Shown piece by piece: positions 8,344 to 17,279 of a DNA stretch of 64,000 nucleotides; positions within the stretch are counted from its first letter, which is position 1, and each line of letters starts with the position of its first letter. Made by a program: the position numbers and the translations under genes. This stretch comes from Rudanella lutea DSM 19387. GTDB lineage: Bacteria; Bacteroidota; Bacteroidia; Cytophagales; Spirosomataceae. The stretch lies in assembly GCF_000383955.1 (NCBI RefSeq), contig NZ_KB913013.1:5227694-5291693 (forward strand), read 5' to 3'. The notes under the pieces were generated by a model. The model did no database searches. It worked only from the letters and a program-made list of their open reading frames with translations, and was not told the origin of the DNA.

Positions 8344-9582
8344 ATGAATCTGATTGAAAACGTCCGCGAAGGGCTCAACTCGATTGCCGGTAACCGGCTG
8401 CGGACCGTGCTTACGTCAGCGATTATTGCCATCGGTATCACGTCGCTCGTCGGTATCCTGACCGCCATCGACGGAATTCAGTCGTCGCTCAACAGCAGTT
8501 TTGAAGGACTTGGTGCCAATACGTTCAGCATTCTGGTCGAACAGCAGCGGGGCCGCTTCGGTGGTCGGATGCAGCGGGCCGATGAGCCAATCACGTTCCG
8601 ACAGGCGGTGCTGTTCAAACGCCGGTTTCCGTACGGGGCCACTATTTCGGTGTCGTCGCTGGTGTCGGGAGCCACGCAGGTAAAGTACGGATCGCGTAAG
8701 ACCAACCCCAACGTACAGTTGTACGGGATCGACGACACGTTTCTGACCGTCAAAAACTACAAGCTGGCGAGTGGCCGTAACTTGAACGCCAACGACGTCC
8801 AGAATTCGCTCAACGTAACCATCATCGGCAGCGAGCTGGCAGGCGCGTTGTTTGGGTCGAATGTGAACCCGCTCAACCAGATTATCCGGGCGCAGGGGGC
8901 ACCGTTCAAAGTGATTGGCGTGCTGGAGAAGAAAGGAAGCCTTACGGGTGGGGGCGACGACCGCGTGATGCTCATTCCGATTGATAACGCCCGGGTGCTG
9001 GCGGGTGAGCGGTCGCTTACATTCGATATTACGGCGTCGGTGCCCGACATCAGCGATCAGGAAACAGCCGTTGGCGAAGCCCGTGGCACCATGCGCCTGA
9101 TCCGGCGCGACGCCCTCGGTCAGCCGGATTCGTTCCGGATTGAACGGGCCGACGAACTGGCCAAAGATCTCGACGAAACCACCGGGGTGCTGCGCATTGG
9201 CGGCTTTGTGGTTGGGTTTATCACGTTGCTGGGGGCGGCCATTGCCCTAATGAATATCATGCTGGTGTCGGTTACGGAACGCACCCGCGAAATCGGGATT
9301 CGAAAGTCGCTCGGAGCCACGCCCCAGCTCATTCGGATGCAGTTTCTGATCGAAGCCATCGTGATTTGTGTACTGGGTGGAATCGGTGGGGTAGTGCTGG
9401 GATTGGGCATTGGTAACCTGATTTCGCTGGTGGTCAGTCAGGGCGAAGGGGCTTTTGTGGTGCCCTGGGGTTGGATGATGCTCGGAATCCTCATCTGCGT
9501 AGCCGTTGGTTTATTTTCGGGAATCTACCCGGCCATACGTGCCTCGCGGCTCGACCCAATCGAAGCGCTGCGGTACGAGTAA
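8344..9582 (+). CDS. MacB/FtsX-type ABC transporter permease
   Basis: 412 residues. A first transmembrane helix near 18-40 is followed by a large periplasmic MacB_PCD-like domain (about 45-270), then an FtsX domain with three helices. The hallmark ERTREIGIRKSLGATPQLI loop sits between helices 2 and 3, and the protein ends in YPAIRASRLDPIEALRYE. In this family the permease dimerises and works with a separate ATP-binding subunit in mechanotransmission or export. No ATPase gene is adjacent or elsewhere in the window, so its partner is unlinked. Promoter at 8219-8226. Confidence 0.9.
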   Translation: MNLIENVREGLNSIAGNRLRTVLTSAIIAIGITSLVGILTAIDGIQSSLNSSFEGLGANTFSILVEQQRGRFGGRMQRADEPITFRQAVLFKRRFPYGATISVSSLVSGATQVKYGSRKTNPNVQLYGIDDTFLTVKNYKLASGRNLNANDVQNSLNVTIIGSELAGALFGSNVNPLNQIIRAQGAPFKVIGVLEKKGSLTGGGDDRVMLIPIDNARVLAGERSLTFDITASVPDISDQETAVGEARGTMRLIRRDALGQPDSFRIERADELAKDLDETTGVLRIGGFVVGFITLLGAAIALMNIMLVSVTERTREIGIRKSLGATPQLIRMQFLIEAIVICVLGGIGGVVLGLGIGNLISLVVSQGEGAFVVPWGWMMLGILICVAVGLFSGIYPAIRASRLDPIEALRYE

Positions 9583-9609
9583 TGTAGGTTGCCAACGGGC
9601 ATTGATTTC

Positions 9610-9707
9610 AGTATTGGATATTCGGACTTCAGACATTAGACGGTAGACGTACGACCCTTCTGTAGTGAAGTCCAACGTCCAGTGTCCAACATCTAATGTC
9701 CAGTACT
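9610..9707. repeat. TTAGAC-type modular inverted repeat, copy 1
   Basis: Lies between the permease gene and tRNA-Leu. The left half is built of words like ATTAGACGGTAGAC and the right half of GTCCAACATCTAATGTCCAGT, with CTTCTGTAGTG in the loop. The same words and the TTCTGTAGT loop core recur at 28903-28994, so the two are copies of one family. It could terminate permease transcription. Confidence 0.6.
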
Positions 9708-9789
9708 AATGGCTTGCTGAGCTTATGCTTGACAATCAGTTACTTTGTCGCCTGGCCTAAATTTTTTGCGTTTAATTGCGCGTTAAGGC

Positions 9790-9819
9790 TTGCAGATTGC
9801 CCATTAAGGCTTAGTTTTG
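9790..9819 (+). promoter_or_regulatory. complete promoter for tRNA-Leu
   Basis: TTG at 9790-9792, exactly 19 nt, then TAGTTTTG at 9812-9819. This matches the Bacteroidota -33/-7 consensus (TTG-N19-TAnnTTTG). The predicted start is about 25 nt before the tRNA. Confidence 0.8.
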
Positions 9820-9850
9820 CACCCACGTTTGACACAACGACCGAATAGTT

Positions 9851-9934
9851 GCCGGGATGGCGGAATCGGTAGACGCGTTGGTCTCAAACACCAATGTCTG
9901 CAAGGACATGCCGGTTCGAGTCCGGCTCCCGGTA
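9851..9934 (+). tRNA. tRNA-Leu, anticodon CAA
   Basis: An 84-nt class II tRNA. Acceptor GCCGGGA pairs with TCCCGGT (one G-T) before discriminator A at 9934. The D arm is GCGGAATCGGTAGACGC. The anticodon stem TTGGT/ACCAA encloses the loop CTCAAAC with anticodon CAA. A long variable arm (TGTCT..GGACA) and the T arm with GTTCGAGTC follow. CCA is not encoded. It decodes UUG. Confidence 0.96.
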
Positions 9935-9939
9935 CAGAG

Positions 9940-9980
9940 AGTCCTCACAAAAAGCTTATAGCGAGCAATTTGTGAGGACT
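9940..9980 (+). terminator. hairpin after tRNA-Leu
   Basis: Perfect 12-bp arms AGTCCTCACAAA (9940-9951) and TTTGTGAGGACT (9969-9980), loop 17 nt, followed by GTTGCTTTTG. It begins six bases past the tRNA and is probably its terminator, although the T run is short. Confidence 0.65.
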
Positions 9981-10142
9981 GTTGCTTTTGGGCCGAATCC
10001 CTTCCAAAACAATTCTTGTTTCTCCGACTATATACCGCTGGGTCAGAATTAGCCGACCAGATGATTAAAATCAGTCCGGGCATCCCGATTTTACCTCTAC
10101 TTTACAGACGCTGAGTGGTTTTTGGTTTTAAAAAACAAGCAC

Positions 10143-10907
10143 ATGAAAAAGCTCGAAGGAAAAGTGGCGGTCATCACCGGAGGGGCCGGTAGTATAGGTA
10201 AAATAACGGCAAAACTGTTTCTGGACGAAGGGGCCCGCGTTATGCTGGTCGATCTGAGCGAGGAGGCCCTCAAAAGCGCAGCCGACGAACTGGGCGGGTC
10301 AGAACAGGTGGCCTGGTGCGCAGCCGACGTGTCGCAATCGGCCGATGTGCAGCAGTATGTGAATCAGACGGTGGCGCGCTTCGGAAAAATCGACGTGTTT
10401 TTTAACAATGCGGGCATCGAGGGCGTGGTGAAACCCATTGAAGACTACCCCGAAGACGTATTCGATAAAATAGTGGCCGTGAACATCAAGGGCGTGTGGC
10501 TGGGGGCCAAATACGTGTTGCCGCAAATGAATGACGGGGGCAGTATGATTATCACGTCGTCGGTGGCGGGTATCAACGGTAGCCCATTCGTGAGTGCGTA
10601 CATTACCAGCAAACACGCCAACGTGGGCATTATGCGTGCGTTGGCCGTGGAGGCTGCGCCCCGTAAAATCCGGGTCAACTCGGTGCATCCATCGCCCGTC
10701 GACAACCGGATGATGCGTTCACTCGAAGAAGGGTTTGCGCCCGGTCATGCTACCGAAGCAAAAAAAGGTCTTGAAGCTACCATCCCCCTCGGCCGTTACG
10801 CCCAACCCGAAGAAATCGGTCAATTGGTGTTGTTTCTGGCGAGCGACGACAGCAAGTTTATCACCGGCACCATGCAGGTAATCGACGGGGGCCTGAGCGT
10901 GAAGTAG
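10143..10907 (+). CDS. SDR family oxidoreductase
   Basis: 254 residues, classical short-chain dehydrogenase. The nucleotide-binding TGGAGSIG is at 12-19, NNAG at 88-91, catalytic serine S139/S140, and Y153-x-x-x-K157. An acidic residue after beta 2 (LVDLSE) favours NAD(H). It ends in the usual FITGTMQVIDGG. Substrate unknown; cytoplasmic. The ATG at 10143 precedes KKLEGKVAVITGG and was preferred over an upstream start that adds seven residues. A standalone gene, convergent with the nucleoside hydrolase across a hairpin. Confidence 0.92.
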   Translation: MKKLEGKVAVITGGAGSIGKITAKLFLDEGARVMLVDLSEEALKSAADELGGSEQVAWCAADVSQSADVQQYVNQTVARFGKIDVFFNNAGIEGVVKPIEDYPEDVFDKIVAVNIKGVWLGAKYVLPQMNDGGSMIITSSVAGINGSPFVSAYITSKHANVGIMRALAVEAAPRKIRVNSVHPSPVDNRMMRSLEEGFAPGHATEAKKGLEATIPLGRYAQPEEIGQLVLFLASDDSKFITGTMQVIDGGLSVK

Positions 10908-10920
10908 GCCGTTTTTCAAA

Positions 10921-10976
10921 GAGTGAAAGAGTGAAAGAGTGAATGAGTGGAAGGCCCACTCATTCACTCTTTCACT
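10921..10976. terminator. GAGTGAA-type modular hairpin between convergent genes
   Basis: Arms 10930-10950 and 10956-10976 are perfect over 21 bp with a 5-nt loop. The left arm carries an extra copy of its GAGTGAAA word (10921-10929). Likely bidirectional terminator. The same word family appears at 33972-34036 and in part at 20279-20300. Confidence 0.75.
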
Positions 10977-10977
10977 T

Positions 10978-11991
10978 TTATTTCAGCAACATCAGCTTCG
11001 CGAAGAAGTCGTTGAACATGAGTTGGGTGTCGATACGGCTGTACACCCGAATGGTTCGCCCTTTGGCGTTGTACGCATACTCGCCCTGCGCATTGATGAG
11101 CGGGGCTTGCCGGATTTCGTACTCGCTCGACGACGGATCGGCCTCGAACGACGATTGCAGAGCCGTAAGCAACACCAGCGGGCTGTCGCCCAGCACGTAC
11201 GTTTCGCCAATATTCACGTACCGCGTAATCCGAACCATCAGGGCTTCGAGCAGGCCGCTCAGGTAAGCCCCGGTTTTGCCTTGCGGTTTCACCTGAAGCA
11301 ACAACTGGGAATAGGGCAACAGTGCCTGCCGGTACGTACTGCGGGGCACCTGCCAAATACCCACCGACGACCGATTGAACACCGCCCGGGCCGCGGCAAT
11401 ATCAATGTTGAGGTTGTACTCCGGGCTCGAATAATTGGGCGGGGGCAGGGCCATACTGGCATACTCGGGGCCGCCAATCCAGACAATCGTCAGCTTATCG
11501 GCAATCTGCGGAGCCGTCAGCAGGGCCGCGGCTGCTTCGGTAAGTCCGGCTCCGCAAAGCAGATACAAAGGTTGTTTGGTATCCGTGCGGAGGGCTTCCC
11601 GAATAATCAGGTTGACCGCTTCGTTGCGAACGGGCGTACTGTCGTTAGGCAGGGCGGTGTCTGAACCAGCCAGCACCGGAATCGGCCGGGTCACGTTCAT
11701 CACCTGCATCAGCTCGTGTGCTTTGGCAGCGGCATTTTGCGCCTGCCGGGTCGAGTTGTCGAAGCCATCGCCCACGCGCAGGTGCGAACCAATAATCCCC
11801 CGAACATCGACCGAGGGCGAAGCCAGCAGATGCGCCAGAGCAAACAGCCCGTCGGGATCACCACTGAAATCATTGTCCAGAATCACCCGCATCCGGGGCG
11901 TCACGGCGGCTGGGTTGCCTATGGTTTGCCCGAAAACGGGGGCTGTTAGCAACAGAGCGAGTAAAAGGCGTAGGGGTTTAAAGTGCGTCAT
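10978..11991 (-). CDS. secreted inosine-uridine preferring nucleoside hydrolase-like protein
   Basis: 337 residues with a signal peptide ending around VFGQ. The calcium-binding aspartate cluster typical of the family (DxDxxxDD) appears as DNDFSGDPDG at 39-48. Later family features are IIGSHLRVGDG, PVLAGSD, LLCGAGLTEAA and TIVWIGGPEY. The family cleaves the N-glycosidic bond of ribonucleosides; being exported, it would act in the periplasm. The start at 11991 is set by the signal peptide; a longer frame reads back through the promoter. Divergent from the large cytochrome c fusion gene. Confidence 0.85.
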   Translation of the reverse strand: MTHFKPLRLLLALLLTAPVFGQTIGNPAAVTPRMRVILDNDFSGDPDGLFALAHLLASPSVDVRGIIGSHLRVGDGFDNSTRQAQNAAAKAHELMQVMNVTRPIPVLAGSDTALPNDSTPVRNEAVNLIIREALRTDTKQPLYLLCGAGLTEAAAALLTAPQIADKLTIVWIGGPEYASMALPPPNYSSPEYNLNIDIAAARAVFNRSSVGIWQVPRSTYRQALLPYSQLLLQVKPQGKTGAYLSGLLEALMVRITRYVNIGETYVLGDSPLVLLTALQSSFEADPSSSEYEIRQAPLINAQGEYAYNAKGRTIRVYSRIDTQLMFNDFFAKLMLLK

Positions 11992-12013
11992 GGTCCGATG
12001 GGGTAAACGACAC

Positions 12014-12021
12014 CAAAGGTA
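12014..12021 (-). promoter_or_regulatory. promoter -7 element for the nucleoside hydrolase gene
   Basis: On the minus strand TACCTTTG, with TTG 18 nt upstream (plus-strand CAA at 12040-12042). The start codon at 11991 is 23 nt away, giving a leader of about 19 nt. Confidence 0.6.
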
Positions 12022-12125
12022 ACCGAAGATTTTGGCCTGCAACGGGGTGGATTTATATAGCGCTGGCACAACGTGGTAAAAAGAGAGATAGGGTTCCTTT
12101 TGAAATCATACTGTCCTAAACCATC

Positions 12126-15100
12126 ATGAAGTATTTTCTGCTGTTAACCAGCCTCGTTTGCCTGGGTCTGACGTACACCTGGCAAGCCCCGCCCGACCAT
12201 CGGGCGGTGGCCCAAAAAGAACTGCTGATTCGGGAAGATAAAGCAGCCCAAACCTTTGCCGTGTATCGGGTGGGCGAAAAAACGCCAATCGTAACCCAAC
12301 ATGCCAAAGCTGATTTTCGGCCGTATCTGCACCCCATTGCCGCTCCCGACGGCCGGGGTGTACTGACAGAATACAGCCCCGGCCACCACAAGCACCAAAC
12401 GGGCCTGTATTGGGGTTTCACCCGTGTCAACGGGCGCGACTATTTCCACCATCCGCAGGGCGACTACTGGCGTCGGGTGTCGGCCCGGGTTGTTGAAAGT
12501 CGTGGAACCACCGTGCGTTGGCAAACCGTCTACGACCTGCTCGATTCAACCGGCCGGGCGGTGCTCACCGAAACCCAAAACTGGGCCATGCGCGAGCAGG
12601 ACGGCAAGTTCTTTCTCGATCTGGAATGGAACGGCGAGGCCCAAACCGACGTCACCATTGGCAAGTATGACTATGGCGGTCTGTTTCTGCGGATGCCCTG
12701 GAAAGAAGGCATCCGTGGCGAAGTGATCAATGCTGCCCGGCAACGCAACGACAAAGCCGAGGGGCAGGCCGCGCCCTGGGTCGATGTAGGTATGCAGGTG
12801 GCCGGCCGCTCCGACCTGGCTCATATCGCCATTTTCGATCATCCGCAAAACAGGGGCTACCCCACGCTTTGGCGGGTCGATGGGCAGTTGGGGGTTGGTC
12901 CGGCGCGGGCGCGTAAGGCCGACTGGCACATCAAAAAAGGAAGTGTCGAGATTCTCAAGCACCAGTTGGTTGTGTACACCGGTACGCTGAACGATGTGGA
13001 GCTGACGAAAACCTTCGGGCAGTTTACGGGCAATCAGTCTGACTACACCACTGCCGCTTTGTGGGGTATCGCGCAGAAAGAAGGCCGCGAAGCCAAATTT
13101 CTGAACGCTACCGAAGCCGTGTCGGCCATGACCGTTGCACCCGGCTTTACGGTGAATGCCTGGGCGTCGGAACCGCTCATGACCCAGCCGATGGCGTTTT
13201 GCTGGGACGACCGGGGGCGGCTCTGGATTGCCGAAAACCGTGATTATGAATCGCGGGGGAAAGGGTTTTCAAACGCGGGCGATAGCCGGATTCTGATTCT
13301 GGAAGATACCGACCGCGATGGCGTGGCCGACAGCCGGAAAGTCTTCATGGAAGGTATTGCCTTCCCGGCGGCTATTGCAGTTGGCTTTGGTACCAAGGGT
13401 ACACCCGGCGTGTTTGTGGGTGCCCCGCCCAACCTGCTGTTTGTGCCCGACAAAAATGGCGACGACAAGGCCGACATGGACGATATTGAGGTGCGGCTCA
13501 CAGGCTGGGGCATCCGCGACCGGCACGAAACCCTCAACAGTCTGCACTGGGGGCCCGATGGCTGGCTCTACGGCTGTCAGGGCTTTGCCACCCCCTCAAA
13601 AGTGCGCAAGCCATCCCGGTCCGAAGGTCGCCTGTATCGGCACAAAGACCCGTTTCCGGAGGATATTCTGCAACGCGAGGGCGTCGATATCAACGGGGGC
13701 GTATGGCGCTACCATCCTATCAAAGACCGGTTTGAGGTAGTGGCACATGGGTTTAGCAATCCGTGGGGTATCGATTACGACGCCAAAGGGCAGTTTTTTA
13801 TTTCGGCCTGCGTGATTCCGCACCTCTGGCACGTGATTCCGGGCGGTATTTACCACCGGCAGGGCGGGCAGCATTTCAACCCGTATGTGTACAACGACAT
13901 TAAAACCATTGCCGACCATAGCCACCGATCGGCGCACGGGGGCGCGCGGGTGTACCTGTCCGATGCCTTCCCGCCCGAGCACCGGGGGCGTATTTTCATG
14001 GCAAACATCCACGAACACGCGGTGCTTTCCGACGTGCTCGAACCCAAAGGGTCGGGCTTTGCCGGGCATCATGGCGAGGATTTTCTGACCGCCAACAATG
14101 CTCAATGGGTGGGCTTTAGCATGGAAATAGGCCCCGAAGGTGGGCTGTACGTGCTCGACTGGCACGATGCCGACATTTGCGGTTCCGACGTGTTGAACAC
14201 TGAGACCGGGCGTATTTTCCGGATTATGCCCACCCGCTCGCGGGCGCAGAACTGGCCCGGCCGGTTCAGTGATCTCGGACAAATGCCCGATGCCCAACTC
14301 GTAAGCCTGCAAACGAGCCCGAGTGAGTGGCACGCCCGCCGGGCGCGGGTGGTGCTGCAGGGCCGGGCGGCTGCGGGTCGGCTGGCTGCGGGTACGCACC
14401 GGGCCCTGCAAACGCTGTACACCTCGGCCAATACAGACCCCGACCACCGGCTGCGGGCTATGTGGGCGCTGCACGTCACGGGCGGCTTGTCGGCGGGTGA
14501 CCTCACTACGGCTCTGGTCGACAAAGACCCGCACGTACGGGCGTGGGCCATCCAACTGCTTTGTGAAGATGCCAGCCCGTCGGCCGAGGTGCTGAATGGG
14601 TTTGGCCGCATGGCCCGGCAGGACCCGTCGCCTGTGGTGCGGCTCTACCTGGCGTCGGCCCTGCAACGGCTGACCGGTGAGGCCCGTTGGACCATTGCGG
14701 AGGGACTGCTGACCCACCGCGAGGATGCCACCGACCATAACCTGCCCAAAATGATCTGGTTTGGACTCGAACCCCTGGTGAAGCAAAATACCCGCCGGGC
14801 ACTGGAGCTGGCTACCCGTAGTCAAATTCCGATGGTGACTGGATTTATTGCCCGCCGGGCCGTCGATGCCGACGCGACCGAAGCCCTGGTTGCTACGCTG
14901 GGTAAGCTGCCTAAAAATCGGATACACCTGCTCGAAGGAATGCGCGATGCTGTGGAAGGTCGCTCGGATCTGACGGCCCCGGCCAACTGGGAGCCGGTAT
15001 ATGCCCGCCTGAAAACCGACCCCGTAGCGGGTAAGCTGGCTACGCAGATTGCGGGTCAGTTTGGGGGTATCGAAATGGCCCGGAAGTCGATAGCGACGCT

Positions 15101-15962
15101 CAACAATGCCAAATTGCCAGCCGAAACGCGCGGGAAAGCCCTGCGGGCGTTGGCCCTTCAGCAACGCCCCGAGTTACCTAAGCTCCTGCCGGGTTTGCTG
15201 GCCGAACCGGGTTTACGGATGGAGGCTATCCGGGCGGTGGCTGGGTACGACAATGAGAGTCTAGGTAAACTCCTGCTTGAGCGGTACGCGGGTTGGTCGG
15301 CGGCCGAAAAGGCTGAGGCTATCCAGACGTTGGCCTCGCGACCACGCTACGGCTGGATGCTCACGCAGGCTTTGGCCAAAAAGCAGATCGATAAGCGCGA
15401 GGTGCCGACCTACGTAGCGCGGCAGTTGCGTCGGGTGGTAGGCAGTGGATTTGTGGAAGTCTGGGGGCCGATTGACCATGTGGCGCTCGATGAAAAAGCC
15501 TACGCCCGCTACCGGAGTCTGCTTACCGACAAAGCCGTGTCGGGGGCCGATGCGGGCAAAGGCCGGCTTGTTTTTCAAAACACCTGCGGCCCTTGCCACA
15601 AAATGTACGGTGAAGGCGGCACCATCGGCCCCGAACTAACCGGCTCAAACCGGGCCAACGTCGACTATCTGCTCAGTAACATTCTGGACCCCAGCGCCGA
15701 AATTCAGGACGATTACAAAATGGTGGTGGTTACCACGCGTGACGGCCGCACCTATGTGGGCAACGTAGCCCGCGAAAACGAGCGTCAGCTGACCCTGCGG
15801 GTGGTAGGGCAGGAGGCTGTGATGATCAACAAGTCGGATATTCAGGCGCGCGAGGTAAACCCGTTGTCGATGATGCCAACGGGTTTGCTGGAGTCACTTT
15901 CTGAGGCCGAGGTGAAAAACTTAGTGGCGTTTCTGCGGACAACTACGCCCGTGAAGAAGTAA
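12126..15962 (+). CDS. DUF6807 / PVC-type propeller / HEAT / cytochrome c fusion protein
   Basis: 1278 residues with a signal peptide (MKYFLLLTSLVCLGLTYTW). Regions in order: a DUF6807 (PmoA-like) domain to about 330, with HPIAAPDGRGVLTEYSPGHHKHQ; a dehydrogenase-like beta-propeller, about 334-700 (PGFTVNAWASEPLMTQP, LWIAENRDYESRG, LHWGPDGWLYGCQG); a HEAT-like helical region, about 715-1110; and a cytochrome c domain with C1154-G-P-C1157-H1158 and a C-terminal MMPTGLLESLSEAEV. Proteins with the last three parts are called PVC-type heme-binding proteins and are thought to oxidise sugars or related substrates in the periplasm. The N-terminal DUF6807 is an additional domain. The heme motif is intact. 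Substrate unknown. Confidence 0.9.
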   Translation: MKYFLLLTSLVCLGLTYTWQAPPDHRAVAQKELLIREDKAAQTFAVYRVGEKTPIVTQHAKADFRPYLHPIAAPDGRGVLTEYSPGHHKHQTGLYWGFTRVNGRDYFHHPQGDYWRRVSARVVESRGTTVRWQTVYDLLDSTGRAVLTETQNWAMREQDGKFFLDLEWNGEAQTDVTIGKYDYGGLFLRMPWKEGIRGEVINAARQRNDKAEGQAAPWVDVGMQVAGRSDLAHIAIFDHPQNRGYPTLWRVDGQLGVGPARARKADWHIKKGSVEILKHQLVVYTGTLNDVELTKTFGQFTGNQSDYTTAALWGIAQKEGREAKFLNATEAVSAMTVAPGFTVNAWASEPLMTQPMAFCWDDRGRLWIAENRDYESRGKGFSNAGDSRILILEDTDRDGVADSRKVFMEGIAFPAAIAVGFGTKGTPGVFVGAPPNLLFVPDKNGDDKADMDDIEVRLTGWGIRDRHETLNSLHWGPDGWLYGCQGFATPSKVRKPSRSEGRLYRHKDPFPEDILQREGVDINGGVWRYHPIKDRFEVVAHGFSNPWGIDYDAKGQFFISACVIPHLWHVIPGGIYHRQGGQHFNPYVYNDIKTIADHSHRSAHGGARVYLSDAFPPEHRGRIFMANIHEHAVLSDVLEPKGSGFAGHHGEDFLTANNAQWVGFSMEIGPEGGLYVLDWHDADICGSDVLNTETGRIFRIMPTRSRAQNWPGRFSDLGQMPDAQLVSLQTSPSEWHARRARVVLQGRAAAGRLAAGTHRALQTLYTSANTDPDHRLRAMWALHVTGGLSAGDLTTALVDKDPHVRAWAIQLLCEDASPSAEVLNGFGRMARQDPSPVVRLYLASALQRLTGEARWTIAEGLLTHREDATDHNLPKMIWFGLEPLVKQNTRRALELATRSQIPMVTGFIARRAVDADATEALVATLGKLPKNRIHLLEGMRDAVEGRSDLTAPANWEPVYARLKTDPVAGKLATQIAGQFGGIEMARKSIATLNNAKLPAETRGKALRALALQQRPELPKLLPGLLAEPGLRMEAIRAVAGYDNESLGKLLLERYAGWSAAEKAEAIQTLASRPRYGWMLTQALAKKQIDKREVPTYVARQLRRVVGSGFVEVWGPIDHVALDEKAYARYRSLLTDKAVSGADAGKGRLVFQNTCGPCHKMYGEGGTIGPELTGSNRANVDYLLSNILDPSAEIQDDYKMVVVTTRDGRTYVGNVARENERQLTLRVVGQEAVMINKSDIQAREVNPLSMMPTGLLESLSEAEVKNLVAFLRTTTPVKK

Positions 15963-15975
15963 GCGAATCGGGTGG

Positions 15976-16034
15976 TCTTGTCTTTCAGAGATGTCATCTT
16001 TCTAAACAAGATGACATCTCTGAAAGACAAGACA
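15976..16034. terminator. first of twin hairpins, 26-bp stem
   Basis: Perfect arms 15976-16001 and 16009-16034 with the 7-nt loop TCTAAAC. Sits after the fusion gene. The upper stem (GATGTCATCTT) and loop are shared with the second hairpin at 16044-16094, but the stem base differs. Confidence 0.8.
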
Positions 16035-16043
16035 GGCATCAAA

Positions 16044-16094
16044 AAAAGAGAGCGATGACATCTTTCCAAACAAGATGTCATCGCTCTCTTTTTG
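16044..16094. terminator. second of twin hairpins, 22-bp stem with T run
   Basis: Perfect arms 16044-16065 and 16073-16094, loop TCCAAAC. A-rich on the left and T-rich on the right, so it can act as an intrinsic terminator in both directions for the two convergent genes. Confidence 0.85.
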
Positions 16095-16103
16095 GGAGCA
16101 ACC

Positions 16104-17057
16104 TTATTTAAAGCTCGCCCGCATATTGCCGTTGAGCGTTTTGGCCGACCAGTAACCGCCCGCAATGATCCGGCGGATGGTCATGAGTGGGTCGGTCGGA
16201 TTCATTTTTTTCTCGGCCAGTTGGTACGCGGTCAGGTAGCCTCGTTTTTCAACTTCCGGTAGGGCGGCCTCGTTCCACAAACCAAATGGATAGGCGAAGT
16301 GCCGAACGGGCTTGCCCGTGATTTCTTCCAGCTTCGTTTTGGGTTCTTCCAGCTGTGTTTTCCAGTCCTCGGCCGTGGTCAGTTTTTTTACGTTCTGGTG
16401 ATCCCAGGTGTGGGCACCAATGGTATGGCCCTTATCGGAGAGGTCTTTGAGCTGGGTTTTGTCCATGTAATGCTGCTTACCCCGTCGGCCAATGGCTACC
16501 GTCATGATGTAAAATGACCCTTTGAAACCGTACTTGTTCAGTACCGGCAGGGCGTTGGTGTACTGCGTCAGGTCGCCATCGTCGAAGGTGAGCATCACTG
16601 GTTTTTCGGGCAGTTTGGCTCCTGTGGTCAGGTAAGCATACAGTTGGTCGGGCAGAATGGTATGATACCCGCTGTCGGCAAGCATTTTCATGTGCTGTTC
16701 AAACGTAGCCAGGGGCACAATGTAATCTTTGGCCGTTTTCGAATCCGTACCCTTCCAGTCGCGAATCTGGTGGTAGCATAGCACCGGCACCTGTTTGCGG
16801 CCAATAATGGTCGCGGCATCGGCTATTTTGCCTGCCGGAATCGCCGTCGGGTCGCCTGCACCGGCTGAGGCCGTGGTGTCAATCGCCGTGCCGTCGGTGG
16901 CAGCGGTGTTGGCCGTAGCAGCGCCCGCTTCGGCTGGGCTTGTGGTGGTCTCGGTGGCGGTTGCATCGGCCGGTTTACCCGTCGAATTGCAGCTCATGAG
17001 CCCGCCAGAGAGTAAGGCAGCGGTCAGGGCCGACCAGAAAAGGGGAGAACGTTTCAT
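16104..17057 (-). CDS. polysaccharide deacetylase family lipoprotein
   Basis: 317 residues. The lipobox LMSC puts the lipidated cysteine at residue 23. A Thr/Ala/Gly-rich linker (about 25-80) precedes a NodB-homology domain with VPVLCYHQI, the TFDDGD metal/catalytic motif and HTWDH (H-x3-H metal ligands), then HFAYPFG. The family removes acetyl groups from N-acetylglucosamine polymers such as peptidoglycan or exopolysaccharide. A membrane-anchored envelope enzyme. The linker is low in complexity and probably a flexible spacer. Confidence 0.9.
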   Translation of the reverse strand: MKRSPLFWSALTAALLSGGLMSCNSTGKPADATATETTTSPAEAGAATANTAATDGTAIDTTASAGAGDPTAIPAGKIADAATIIGRKQVPVLCYHQIRDWKGTDSKTAKDYIVPLATFEQHMKMLADSGYHTILPDQLYAYLTTGAKLPEKPVMLTFDDGDLTQYTNALPVLNKYGFKGSFYIMTVAIGRRGKQHYMDKTQLKDLSDKGHTIGAHTWDHQNVKKLTTAEDWKTQLEEPKTKLEEITGKPVRHFAYPFGLWNEAALPEVEKRGYLTAYQLAEKKMNPTDPLMTIRRIIAGGYWSAKTLNGNMRASFK

Positions 17058-17279
17058 TGGTACAGGGGCAATACCGGACTCGGCATAAACGTCGTCCAGT
17101 CCAAACAGTTTACGGGCTGTTTGGACCAGGAGACGCCCGACGGCCCGGTGGGTCGCGTCTTAAATTTTGTCGGAAAATAGTAAAAGGCATCTTAGTTTAC
17201 AGGACAACAGGAATTAAAATTCGCTAATGCCTTGTGGGGGTCTTTCGCTTATATTGCCCTTTCAATTCCTTACATCCTC

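Noticed and set aside
13596-15164. 522-residue minus-strand frame inside the cytochrome c fusion
   Set aside because: Composition is arginine/glycine/histidine-rich and motif-free; the plus frame encodes clear domains.
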